NCBI GenBank assembly: GCA_031425155.1 | Contig: JANPIV010000012.1 | Coordinates: forward strand, 1-64,000 | Length of the DNA stretch: 64,000 nt | Origin: M3007 sp031425155 | GTDB lineage: Bacteria; Bacteroidota; Bacteroidia; Chitinophagales; Saprospiraceae | Direction: 5' to 3' | Shown here: positions 8,306 to 16,552 of the stretch, piece by piece | Layout: every line of letters starts with the position of its first letter | How positions within the stretch are numbered: position 1 is the stretch's first letter | Notes under the pieces: generated by a model | Databases searched by the model: none | What the model was told of the DNA's origin: nothing | Seen by the model: the letters and a program-made list of their open reading frames with translations, nothing else | Program-made: the position numbers and the translations under genes

Positions 8306-9064
8306 TTAACGTGCCGTCAGTCCGCCGTCTATGACCAGCTCGCTGCCCGTGACGTAGGAACTTTCATTGGAAGCCAGAAACAAGGCCCCGTAAGCAATTT
8401 CAATGGCCTCGCCAATGCGTCCCAGCGGGCACATGTTTTGCATCATCGCCTTCAGTTCGGCGGGATCGGTGGGAAAAAGGTGCTCGGTCATCGGGGTGAG
8501 CACGCCACCGGGATGGATGGAATTAACGCGAATGTTAAAAGGCGCAAACTCGATGGCCTGATCCTTGGTCAGCAGCCGCATAGCCGCCTTGGAGGCAGAA
8601 TAAGCCGCGCCATTGCCGCCCACCAGTCCGGCAATAGAAGATATATTGACAATAGCCCCATGACCCGATTTTTTCAGGTGCGGCAGGACAGCCTTTGCGC
8701 CCAGAAAAGCACTGGTCAGGTTGATGGTCAGGATTTGATTCCAGCGTTCCAGGGAGGTAGCCTCTGTGGTTTCCATCGGCTGATATACGCCCGCATTGTT
8801 GATGAGGATGTCTATTTTACCATACAGATGGAGGGCCTTCTCCACCACTTTTTGCCAGTCGGCTTCCGAAGTTACATCGTGACGAATGCACTCAATGGCT
8901 AGGCTATGCTGACGACTCTCCTGCACCCAGGCGTTCATTTTGTCGAACTGAATATCGGTAGCCAGTACCAGGGCGCCCTCTTTGGCAAACAGGCGGGCAA
9001 TGGCTTCGCCCATTCCGCCGGCGGCGCCGGTAACGATAGCGACTTTATTATGTAATCTGCTCAT
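8306..9064 (-). CDS. SDR family oxidoreductase
   Basis: A classical short-chain dehydrogenase of 252 residues. The cofactor loop TGAAGGMG is at 12-19, NNAG at 89-92, the catalytic Ser in ISS at 141-143, and YSASK gives Tyr155 and Lys159. Asp37 after the second strand (LVLATDIQF) indicates NAD(H) rather than NADP(H). The end motif SSYVTGSELVIDGG is typical of glucose-dehydrogenase or 3-oxoacyl-reductase-like members. The substrate cannot be told. It is transcribed towards the stress genes with a short gap and could be part of the same unit. Confidence 0.93.
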   Translation of the reverse strand: MSRLHNKVAIVTGAAGGMGEAIARLFAKEGALVLATDIQFDKMNAWVQESRQHSLAIECIRHDVTSEADWQKVVEKALHLYGKIDILINNAGVYQPMETTEATSLERWNQILTINLTSAFLGAKAVLPHLKKSGHGAIVNISSIAGLVGGNGAAYSASKAAMRLLTKDQAIEFAPFNIRVNSIHPGGVLTPMTEHLFPTDPAELKAMMQNMCPLGRIGEAIEIAYGALFLASNESSYVTGSELVIDGGLTAR

Positions 9065-9136
9065 GCTTTATTGAAGCGGTTGAAAAAATTAATAGCATTA
9101 AATCGGATCTGCGCCATTGATCCTGGAAAGGCGCCG

Positions 9137-9607
9137 TTAATTGATGTTGCCAGCCACGACCAGCAACGCAGCCAGAAAAACGGCCCATAAGCCCAGGGTT
9201 ATCCAGGCCAGCTTCCGGGATTTAGGATTCTTTTCGGTGAAAAGAACGATCAGGGCAATAATAGGGCTGACGGAGAACAGGAACAAAAACAACCAGATAT
9301 TGCCCAGGAACCCTAACGCAATAGAAAAGAATAAAAGCGCAATAGAAGATAAGAAAAGGATCATTGCGAAACGAGCCAGGCCGCTGGCCCTGTCCCCCGC
9401 CCTGCCCTGTTCACGCAGTTCTTTTTTGACCGCTTTGATGGCTCGGAACTGTTGAAATAATCCCGGCTTTTTCACTTGGAGCACGGGACCGGACGCATAA
9501 ACGCAGGAGCGGGCGGTCATACAGGAATCCGGCATGGCTGCCTGGCTTGGACTAAAAGGGGTCAGCAGCAGCAAAGCAAACAAGAAAATTTGTATTTGAA
9601 ATTTCAT
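9137..9607 (-). CDS. Hypothetical membrane protein (paralogue of 4210-4674)
   Basis: A 156-residue protein with an N-terminal signal-like segment (FQIQIFLFALLLLTPFSPS, cleavage possible after SQA), the basic motif KKPGLFQQFRAIKAVKKELR, two hydrophobic stretches (about 85-125) and a final helix after KNPKSRKLAW. The plan and motifs match the protein at 4210-4674, so the two are paralogues on either side of the stress-gene group. The family function is unknown. This copy keeps its own C-terminus (LLVVAGNIN) and is a useful reference for the other, whose stop is supplied by a MITE. Confidence 0.75.
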   Translation of the reverse strand: MKFQIQIFLFALLLLTPFSPSQAAMPDSCMTARSCVYASGPVLQVKKPGLFQQFRAIKAVKKELREQGRAGDRASGLARFAMILFLSSIALLFFSIALGFLGNIWLFLFLFSVSPIIALIVLFTEKNPKSRKLAWITLGLWAVFLAALLVVAGNIN

Positions 9608-9865
9608 GATCGAACGTGGTTAGAATTTGAATCAAGTGGATTTACTAGTACCATCCTCAGAATAACCAGCCCAGACCTATTCCGGCAGAGAAATAATCAG
9701 TGCGTTCTTATAGCTGGCTGTGCTGAAAAAATTACTACTGGCAATTTTCATAATCAGATTGTTTAAATGAATTTAGTTGATGGCGCAAAATTCCGCTGCC
9801 ATGCAAGTGGAATCTATGATGCCGGTCATTGTCTGCTTTGATATTTATTAGGAAAGCGCATTGAT

Positions 9866-12337
9866 CTATTTTACCAAAACCCGGTCTGCAACCAGCGTGT
9901 GATCACGGGCTACTTCGGGCAATTGCTGGCCTTCCCAATTTTTATCCTGCGCTTCCGCCGCTTCCGCTTTGACCATATTTTCCACACCTTTCAACAGTGC
10001 ATCGGCATTAAAAGAAATACTGTCAATGCCTTCATTGACCAGAAACTGCGCGAACTCGGGCATGTCGCTGGGGGCCTGGCCGCACAGACCGATTTTAATA
10101 CCTTTTTTGCGGGCCGCACGAATAGCGGCCGCAATGAGTTGCATCACCGCCGGATTTTTTTCGCTGAACAGGTCGCTCACCAGCGCGGAGTCACGGTCGA
10201 GGCCCAGGGTAAGTTGCGTGAGATCGTTGGAGCCGATAGAGAAACCGTCGAATACTTCGGCGAACTGTTCCGCCAGCAGGACGTTGCTGGGTATTTCCAC
10301 CATGACGTATATTTCAAGATTATCTTCGCCTTGTTTGAGGCCAAATTCCTGCATGGTGGCGATTACGCGCTGGCCTTCTTCGACCGTGCGGCAAAACGGG
10401 ATCATCAATTTCACGTTGGTAAAACCCATTTCCCCGCGCACCTTTTTCATGGCCTGGCATTCGAGCGCAAAACCGTCTTTATACAGCGGCGAATAATAGC
10501 GCGATGCGCCCCGGAAACCCAGCATCGGGTTCTCTTCTGCTGGCTCGAACTGCTGCCCGCCGAGCAGATGGGCGTATTCGTTGGTTTTGAAATCGGACAT
10601 CCGCACAATCACGTCTTTGGGATAAAAAGCGCAGGCAATGGTGGCCACGGCTTCGGCCAGCCGATCTACAAAAAAGGCCTTTTTATCCGTATAACCCTGC
10701 GTAATCTTTTGAATATCAGCCCGTACCGCTGCATCCGTAATGGTTTCAAAACGTGCCAGTGCCATCGGATGGATGCGAATGGCATTGTTGATGACGAATT
10801 CCAGGCGCATCAGCCCCACGCCGCGATTCGGATAAAAAGATAGTTTGTAGGCTTTGTCGGGATCGGCCATAATCAGCATCGGGGCCGTCTTGGGCAGATG
10901 AATATCTGATAAATTAGTCTGCTGTTCGGTCCATTGCAGGGTGCCATCATACACCTTGCCCATCTCGCCTTCCGCACAGGAGACGGTGATGGCCTGTCCG
11001 TCGCCTATGTTCTGCGTGGCGAGGCCCGTGCCCACCACCGCCGCCACCCCCAGTTCGCGGGCGACGATGCTGGCGTGGCTGGTGCGTCCGCCTTTGTTGG
11101 TCACGATGCCGCCCGCTTTTTTCAGGATCGGATCCCAGTCGGGGCTGGTCAGGTCGGTGACTACGATCTCGCCGGGTTGCAGTTTGTAGGCATCGGCAGG
11201 CGAGCGCAGTACCCTGGCCGTGCCAGTCACGATTTTGCCACCCACGGCCTGGCCTTGTGCCAGCACCTTGCTCTTCCCGGCCAGTTGATAACTGGTGATT
11301 TGATAGGGGTCGCGGCGACTGGCGACGGTCTCCGGTCGCGCCTGCACCACAAAGAGTTCTCCGCTTTCGCCGTCTTTGGCCCATTCGAGGTCCATCGGTT
11401 TGCCGTAATGCTCCTCAATGAGCAGCGACCACCTGGCCAGCGTCTGTATTTCTGCATCGGATAGCACCAACTGGCGGCGTTTTTCCAGCGGCGTCTCTGT
11501 ATTGACAATGCGTTCCGCCGTGGTTCGGTCGGTCGCATACACCATTGTCTTGGCTTTTTCACCCAACTTCCGCATCACAATCGGGTTTTTCCCTGCTTTC
11601 AAAGTAGGTTTAAAAATGTAAAACTCGTCGGGTGTGACGGTGCCCTGCACGATGTTTTCGCCCAATCCCCACACGCCGGAAAGCAGAATAATATCCCGGA
11701 AACCCGACTCTGGTTCGATGGTAAAAGCAATGCCGGAGCAAGCGAGGTCGGAGCGGACCATGCGTTGCACACCCACCGAAAGAGCCACTTTCAGGTGTTC
11801 AAAACCTTTATCTTCGCGGTACTTAATGGCGCGGTCGGTAAACAGCGAGGCAAAACATTTTTGCACCGCTTGCAGCAAGTCTGCTTCGCCCTGTATATTC
11901 AAAAAAGATTCATGCTGGCCGGCAAAAGAGGCATCGGGCAGGTCTTCGGCGGTTGCACTGCTGCGCACCGCCAGCGAAGCATCGGGCTGATTGGCACAAA
12001 GCGTACGCCAGGCCACGCCAATAGCGGCCACCAGATCGGTCGGCAGTTCGGCACTCAGCAGGAGCAATCTGGCTTGTGCGCCTACGTCGGCCAGATTAGC
12101 AAACTCCTGACGATCAAGCGTTTGCAGCAGTTCGGATAAAGGTTCTACCAGGTCGTTTTTGGTTAAAAAATACCGAAAGGCTTCGGCGGTAATGGCAAAG
12201 CCATCGGGTACCCGTATGCCTTGCGGGCGCAATGCGCGGTACATTTCCCCCAGAGAGGCATTTTTGCCCCCCACGGAAGCCAGGTCAGAGAGACTAATAT
12301 CTGCAAATGATCGGATGAAAACGGTTTGATTTCCCAT
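9866..12337 (-). CDS. ppsA: Phosphoenolpyruvate synthase
   Basis: Start at the ATG at 12337 (MGNQTVFIRSFADISLSD), giving 823 residues; a further 12 codons are open upstream but lack family similarity. The N-terminal nucleotide-binding domain begins with VGGKNASLGEMYRAL and has VRSSATAEDLPDASFAGQHES; the phosphohistidine domain has GGRTSHASIVARELG with the phospho-acceptor His421; the C-terminal barrel has GVGLMRLEFVINN, MIPFCRTVEEG and the metal/substrate site FSIGSNDLTQLTLGLDRDS, ending with GLCGQAPSDMPEFAQFL. It makes PEP from pyruvate with ATP to AMP plus Pi, the first step of gluconeogenesis from pyruvate. It is monocistronic and divergent from the CoA-transferase gene. Confidence 0.96.
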   Translation of the reverse strand: MGNQTVFIRSFADISLSDLASVGGKNASLGEMYRALRPQGIRVPDGFAITAEAFRYFLTKNDLVEPLSELLQTLDRQEFANLADVGAQARLLLLSAELPTDLVAAIGVAWRTLCANQPDASLAVRSSATAEDLPDASFAGQHESFLNIQGEADLLQAVQKCFASLFTDRAIKYREDKGFEHLKVALSVGVQRMVRSDLACSGIAFTIEPESGFRDIILLSGVWGLGENIVQGTVTPDEFYIFKPTLKAGKNPIVMRKLGEKAKTMVYATDRTTAERIVNTETPLEKRRQLVLSDAEIQTLARWSLLIEEHYGKPMDLEWAKDGESGELFVVQARPETVASRRDPYQITSYQLAGKSKVLAQGQAVGGKIVTGTARVLRSPADAYKLQPGEIVVTDLTSPDWDPILKKAGGIVTNKGGRTSHASIVARELGVAAVVGTGLATQNIGDGQAITVSCAEGEMGKVYDGTLQWTEQQTNLSDIHLPKTAPMLIMADPDKAYKLSFYPNRGVGLMRLEFVINNAIRIHPMALARFETITDAAVRADIQKITQGYTDKKAFFVDRLAEAVATIACAFYPKDVIVRMSDFKTNEYAHLLGGQQFEPAEENPMLGFRGASRYYSPLYKDGFALECQAMKKVRGEMGFTNVKLMIPFCRTVEEGQRVIATMQEFGLKQGEDNLEIYVMVEIPSNVLLAEQFAEVFDGFSIGSNDLTQLTLGLDRDSALVSDLFSEKNPAVMQLIAAAIRAARKKGIKIGLCGQAPSDMPEFAQFLVNEGIDSISFNADALLKGVENMVKAEAAEAQDKNWEGQQLPEVARDHTLVADRVLVK

Positions 12338-12517
12338 GTGGTAAAAAAATTGAAAAGACAATACAAAGTTCACAGCAGGGTAGGGTGCTCACCGTGATTA
12401 TAATCATTACCTACCATGATTTTGCGCACTGGCCAGGGTAAGCCGGTGCCGATAGTTTTGCGGCTTCAATAATGATTGCGCCCTGCTTCATGGGCGTGGA
12501 AAAGAGTTTCAGAAAGA

Positions 12518-13813
12518 ATGAAAAATACCAGAACAGTATCCGTCCAGGAAGCCGTACAGGCCATCACCTCCGGCAGCCACGTTTTTATACACAGCGTCGC
12601 TGCGGCACCGCAAGCACTCGTGCAGGGTATGGTGGAGCGGGCCGACCGGCTGAAAAACGTGCGTTTGTACCACATCCACACCGAAGGAGCGGCAGAATAT
12701 GCCCGCCCCGAGTACAGGAATGTTTTTCATGATAATTCCTTTTTTATCGGGGCCAATGTGCGGGAAGCCGTGCGGGACAACCGCGCCGATTACATTCCGG
12801 TGCTGCTGAGCGATCTGGGCAGCCTCTTCCGGCAGGGCATCGTCTCGCTGGATGTGGCGCTGATCAGCGTGTCCAAACCCGACAAAAATGGTTATATGTC
12901 GCTTGGCGTGTCGGTGGACGTGTCTCTGGCGGCCCTGCGCTCGGCCAAAATCGTGATTGCCCAGGTTAATTCTTACATACCGCATACCCACGGCGATGGC
13001 ATTGTGCATCTGCGGGACATTGATTACCTCGTCGAACATGATGAACCACTGCCCGAAGCGGCATATCCTACACCAAACGAAACCGAACTGGCCGTGGGCG
13101 CACAGATCGCCGCGCTGATTCCCGATGGCGCCACGTTGCAATTGGGCATTGGCGGGCTACCCAACGCGGTTTTGCAAAGTCTGGGCAGCCATAAAAACCT
13201 GGGCGTACACACCGAAATGTTCTCCGACGGACTGATTCCGCTGCTGGAATCGGGGGTGGTCAACAACAGCCAAAAAGCCATCCTGGCCGGTCTCACGGTC
13301 TCCTCCTTTTTGTTTGGCTCCAGAAAACTCTATGACTTTGTGGATTACCACCCGGCCATTGTGATGAAAGAAATGAGCTGGGTCAATGATCCTTTCAACA
13401 TTGCCCGTAATCCACGGGTGGTGGCCATCAACAGTGCCATCGAAGTGGACCTCACCGGACAGGTTTGCGCCGATTCTATTGGCCAGCGGATGTACTCCGG
13501 TGTGGGCGGACAGGCCGATTTTATCTTTGGCGCAGCACATTCAGTCGGGGGCTTCCCGATCATTGCCATGACTTCCCGTACGCATAAAGGCGTGTCCAAA
13601 ATATCGCCGACCCTGCGCCTGGGAGCGGGCGTGACGGTCACCCGCGCGCACATCCATTGGGTGGTGACGGAATTTGGTGCCGTGAATTTGCAGGGAAAAA
13701 ATTTGCGCGAGCGGGCCGAACTGCTCATTTCCATCGCCCATCCCGAGGATCGGGAAATGCTGGAAAAGGCGGCTTGGGAACGGTGGCCGGGCCTTTCCGC
13801 GCAGACAAGCTAA
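12518..13813 (+). CDS. Acetyl-CoA hydrolase/CoA-transferase
   Basis: A 431-residue member of the acetyl-CoA hydrolase / 4-hydroxybutyrate CoA-transferase family. I choose the ATG at 12518 (MKNTRTVSVQEAVQAI), preceded by the purine-rich AGAAAGA; an in-frame ATG at 12476 adds 14 unlikely residues. GIGGLPNAVL is the conserved CoA-binding loop and HTEMFSDG contains Glu233, at the position of the catalytic glutamate of 4-hydroxybutyrate CoA-transferase. The end motif VVTEFGAVNLQGKNLRERAELLI is typical. It swaps CoA between short acyl groups (acetate, propionate or 4-hydroxybutyrate) or hydrolyses acetyl-CoA; the exact substrate is not decided by sequence. It is divergent from ppsA. Confidence 0.92.
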   Translation: MKNTRTVSVQEAVQAITSGSHVFIHSVAAAPQALVQGMVERADRLKNVRLYHIHTEGAAEYARPEYRNVFHDNSFFIGANVREAVRDNRADYIPVLLSDLGSLFRQGIVSLDVALISVSKPDKNGYMSLGVSVDVSLAALRSAKIVIAQVNSYIPHTHGDGIVHLRDIDYLVEHDEPLPEAAYPTPNETELAVGAQIAALIPDGATLQLGIGGLPNAVLQSLGSHKNLGVHTEMFSDGLIPLLESGVVNNSQKAILAGLTVSSFLFGSRKLYDFVDYHPAIVMKEMSWVNDPFNIARNPRVVAINSAIEVDLTGQVCADSIGQRMYSGVGGQADFIFGAAHSVGGFPIIAMTSRTHKGVSKISPTLRLGAGVTVTRAHIHWVVTEFGAVNLQGKNLRERAELLISIAHPEDREMLEKAAWERWPGLSAQTS

Positions 13814-14058
13814 GGGCTTGATTTCCTGAACAATGGAGTACATCCTGGTGGGTATCCTTTGCGCAAGCACTTTTTGGAGCGTGCCATCCTTGGATTAAAA
13901 CGCCGCGGTCATGGTCATTTCTGCCTATGAGGTCATGTCCCGCATCTGCGCGTCTGCTTTGTACACGATGGTGGTGGCGTCTTCGACGGGTTGCACCCGG
14001 AGCGGGGTGGCGAGGACAAGCGCCCAGGTTAACAGGATCAAATATTTAAGCAAGGCAT

Positions 14059-15453
14059 TTACTGGTTTATCTGTTGATAATGAGTATCTTCCGTTATCTT
14101 TTCACCCGCTGCCCCCGCCATTTTATGCCCTTCCAGATTTGGAAAATAGACCTGTTCCGTGTCGTTGTTGAAATTGGAACTGATGATGCTGCGGAGGATG
14201 TAGTTCTTAAAAAACCAGAATTTCCCCCGCTTGAGCTCGTCGTACACCAACCGACCCAGCCCTTCGCGGTACAGTTTGATGGAGGAATTGTAAGTCGTTT
14301 TTAGCGTATCCAACAATTCGAGCATTTCGGCTTTGCCGATGGTGGGGTGTTTCCAGACGAGGTTTCGGGAATCGTACTTATGCAGGTCGGGTTCGTCGAT
14401 GCCATATTCCCGGTCAATGCTTTCCCACTGGCCGGTGCCCGGGAAAGGTGTGAGGATGCTGGTCCGGTTGATTTCAAAGCCCAGGGCCTTGAGCCGGTAA
14501 GCATCGTCAATGGTGCTTTGCCGGTCCATGCTCGGATGGCCGATGATCGAAAAAGCGTAGCGAAACATACCGGGTTTGCGCGATACTTCCGCCCATTTTT
14601 CGATGTTGGCTATTTTTTGTTTTTTGTTCACGTCGCGCAGCACCGCCTCGTCCATGAACTCGACGCCGATACCCGGCAAGCGCAGGCCGCGGGCGTACCA
14701 TTTTTCCAGGTTGGCCAGGAAAATCTCCACCCGCGATTGTGCTGCCCAGATCATGCCGTATTTGGCGAGCAGCTTGGTGATTTCGTCGTAGTGTGCGGCG
14801 TTGGCACCAAAGGTTTCGTCAAAAATGGCGATATACCGGATGCCCCTTTGGTGATAGTAGTGCAGTACCCGGTCAATGCTTTCCAGACTGACCGTAAAAC
14901 GGTCTTTGATGAACACGGGGGTCTGGCAGAAATTGCATTTGTACGGGCAGCCGAAAGAGGTGTACAGGATGCCGAACGACAGGAAGCGTATTTTCCAGAT
15001 AGCAGTGACGGTGGCAGTCATGACCGGGTGCTCGATCCGGTCGGGGTGGAGCGCATAACCAAAGATTTCGGCCACCTCGTTAAACGCGGAGCCGGTGATG
15101 ACCCGGTCCACGGCGTTTTCGATGGCCGGCACCGGCGCGCCGTAGTTGCCCGCCCAAATCTCCGATACCCCTTGCGCACGGGCGTACCGGATCATTTCCA
15201 GAATTTCCGGAATCTGGTACAGGTAAACGCTGAAACCGATCACATCCCAGCCTTCTTTTACTTTTTCGGTAAAATCTTGCCAGGACGGGTACTCCATGAC
15301 CTCGATTTCCGGGACGTTTTGTTTCAAAAAACGCAAACCGGGGCTGACCCGCACCGCTGCTCCCGCCCGCGGGAAGGTCTTGACGTGCTCGGCGACCATG
15401 TCGGTCACTACGTTCGGTTTGTTGTAAACGGTGGTAAAAAGGACTTTTTTCAT
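14059..15453 (-). CDS. B12-binding-type radical SAM protein
   Basis: The 464-residue protein has an N-terminal Rossmann-like B12-binding-type domain (about 1-140; WDVIGFSVYLYQIPEILEMI, EIWAGNYGAPVP) without a clear DxHxxG cobalamin ligand motif, followed by a radical SAM barrel with the cluster motif CPYKCNFC (Cys169, 173, 176) in TSFGCPYKCNFCQTPVFI. The barrel continues with AIFDETFG and FSIIGHPSMDR. Such proteins catalyse methylations or C-C rearrangements, often in natural-product or lipid pathways. It starts 11 bases after the stop of a methyltransferase gene on the same strand, so the two form an operon and probably act on one substrate, which cannot be named. Confidence 0.88.
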   Translation of the reverse strand: MKKVLFTTVYNKPNVVTDMVAEHVKTFPRAGAAVRVSPGLRFLKQNVPEIEVMEYPSWQDFTEKVKEGWDVIGFSVYLYQIPEILEMIRYARAQGVSEIWAGNYGAPVPAIENAVDRVITGSAFNEVAEIFGYALHPDRIEHPVMTATVTAIWKIRFLSFGILYTSFGCPYKCNFCQTPVFIKDRFTVSLESIDRVLHYYHQRGIRYIAIFDETFGANAAHYDEITKLLAKYGMIWAAQSRVEIFLANLEKWYARGLRLPGIGVEFMDEAVLRDVNKKQKIANIEKWAEVSRKPGMFRYAFSIIGHPSMDRQSTIDDAYRLKALGFEINRTSILTPFPGTGQWESIDREYGIDEPDLHKYDSRNLVWKHPTIGKAEMLELLDTLKTTYNSSIKLYREGLGRLVYDELKRGKFWFFKNYILRSIISSNFNNDTEQVYFPNLEGHKMAGAAGEKITEDTHYQQINQ

Positions 15454-15464
15454 GGGTCGGGTTT

Positions 15465-16277
15465 TTATGCCTGTTTTTGGAGCGCATAGCTCCGGTATTG
15501 CATTTCATTGGCAGCAAAAGCCTGGAAACGTCGGCTGCCTTCCACGCCCGCGAATTCATAAAAGGCTTTTCGCAGCCAGGCGGGCACCCGTTCGTCAATG
15601 GTCCGCTTGCGGGCCGCCGCGTCCAGTTGCAAGGCGAGCACGACATTTTTGCGGATATCTTTTTGCCGGACGAGGTGGAAGCCGGGGCGTTGCAACAGCC
15701 GGTGGGTCCGCTCCACCTCCTGGTTTTTAATCATGTCGGTAAAAAAGAAGAAACCGCCCGGCTTGAGCACCCGGTGCGCTTCCAGAAAAAAAGTGCCGGG
15801 GTCGCCGTAGCACCGCGCTGACTCGACATTCACCACCGCATCGAAACGACCTGCCTCAAACGGCAGCCGCATGGCCGATCCGCGCAAGAAAGTCAACCCG
15901 GGCACTTGGTGAAAACGGTTGCAATACCCGACCAGACGGTCGGAAATATCCAGGGCGATGTATTCTTTCGGCTGGTGGTAACGCGCCAGAAAGGAGGCAC
16001 CGCCCCCGCGTCCGCAACCCACTTCCAGCACCGAGGCGTTTTGCAGCGACGGGCCCCGCGTCGCGTGCTGGTACAACTGGATGCCGTAGCGATCCGGCTC
16101 GTCCCGCTGCTCCAGCGTCAGATCATCGAACTCGCCGTTCGGGCTGGCGTAGCCGTAATTCAAAAACACCTTCGTGTAATCGGCGTCCAGCCGGTTCAAT
16201 ACCTCGTGCCAGGCCCGCCACAAGGCCGGTCGTATGCCGGGCGGCAGTTCACAATAGTGTTCGACTAGTTTTTTCAT
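15465..16277 (-). CDS. SAM-dependent class I methyltransferase
   Basis: A 270-residue enzyme. Motif I is VLEVGCGRGGG at 83-93; the acidic residue of strand 2 is in YIALDIS; motif II-like residues are in FDAVVNVESARCYGDPGTFF; post-motif segment HRVLKPGGFFFFTDM follows. The long GCGRGGGASFLAR loop and the ESARCYGD segment resemble the phthiotriol/phenolphthiotriol methyltransferase and polyketide O-/C-methyltransferase group. It is the first gene of a two-gene unit with the B12-type radical SAM protein. A role in making a lipid or secondary metabolite is inferred from this pairing only. Confidence 0.88.
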   Translation of the reverse strand: MKKLVEHYCELPPGIRPALWRAWHEVLNRLDADYTKVFLNYGYASPNGEFDDLTLEQRDEPDRYGIQLYQHATRGPSLQNASVLEVGCGRGGGASFLARYHQPKEYIALDISDRLVGYCNRFHQVPGLTFLRGSAMRLPFEAGRFDAVVNVESARCYGDPGTFFLEAHRVLKPGGFFFFTDMIKNQEVERTHRLLQRPGFHLVRQKDIRKNVVLALQLDAAARKRTIDERVPAWLRKAFYEFAGVEGSRRFQAFAANEMQYRSYALQKQA

Positions 16278-16552
16278 AGCAATATGACACGAGAGATATT
16301 TTTATGGCCTGGAGCAAAGGGAAACCATCATTAGTACAACCGGGATGACGCGCATCAATCGGGCCGGTGATTTTGATTCTTCCAGGGACTAAAATGCGGG
16401 GTTGAGCAAGGTCATTGCTACACCAAACGAACATCATTTTGCCGGCAGCCCAATCCCCACTTAATTGCATCAAAAATGTAACTCGCCAGGAGAGTAACCT
16501 CCGGGATGGCTTCCCATCGGAATCATTCATTTCACCCTTCCCTCCTTTCAAC

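Noticed and set aside
13911..14171. 86-codon plus-strand frame after the CoA-transferase gene
   Set aside because: It overlaps the C-terminus of the radical SAM gene on the other strand and has no family character.
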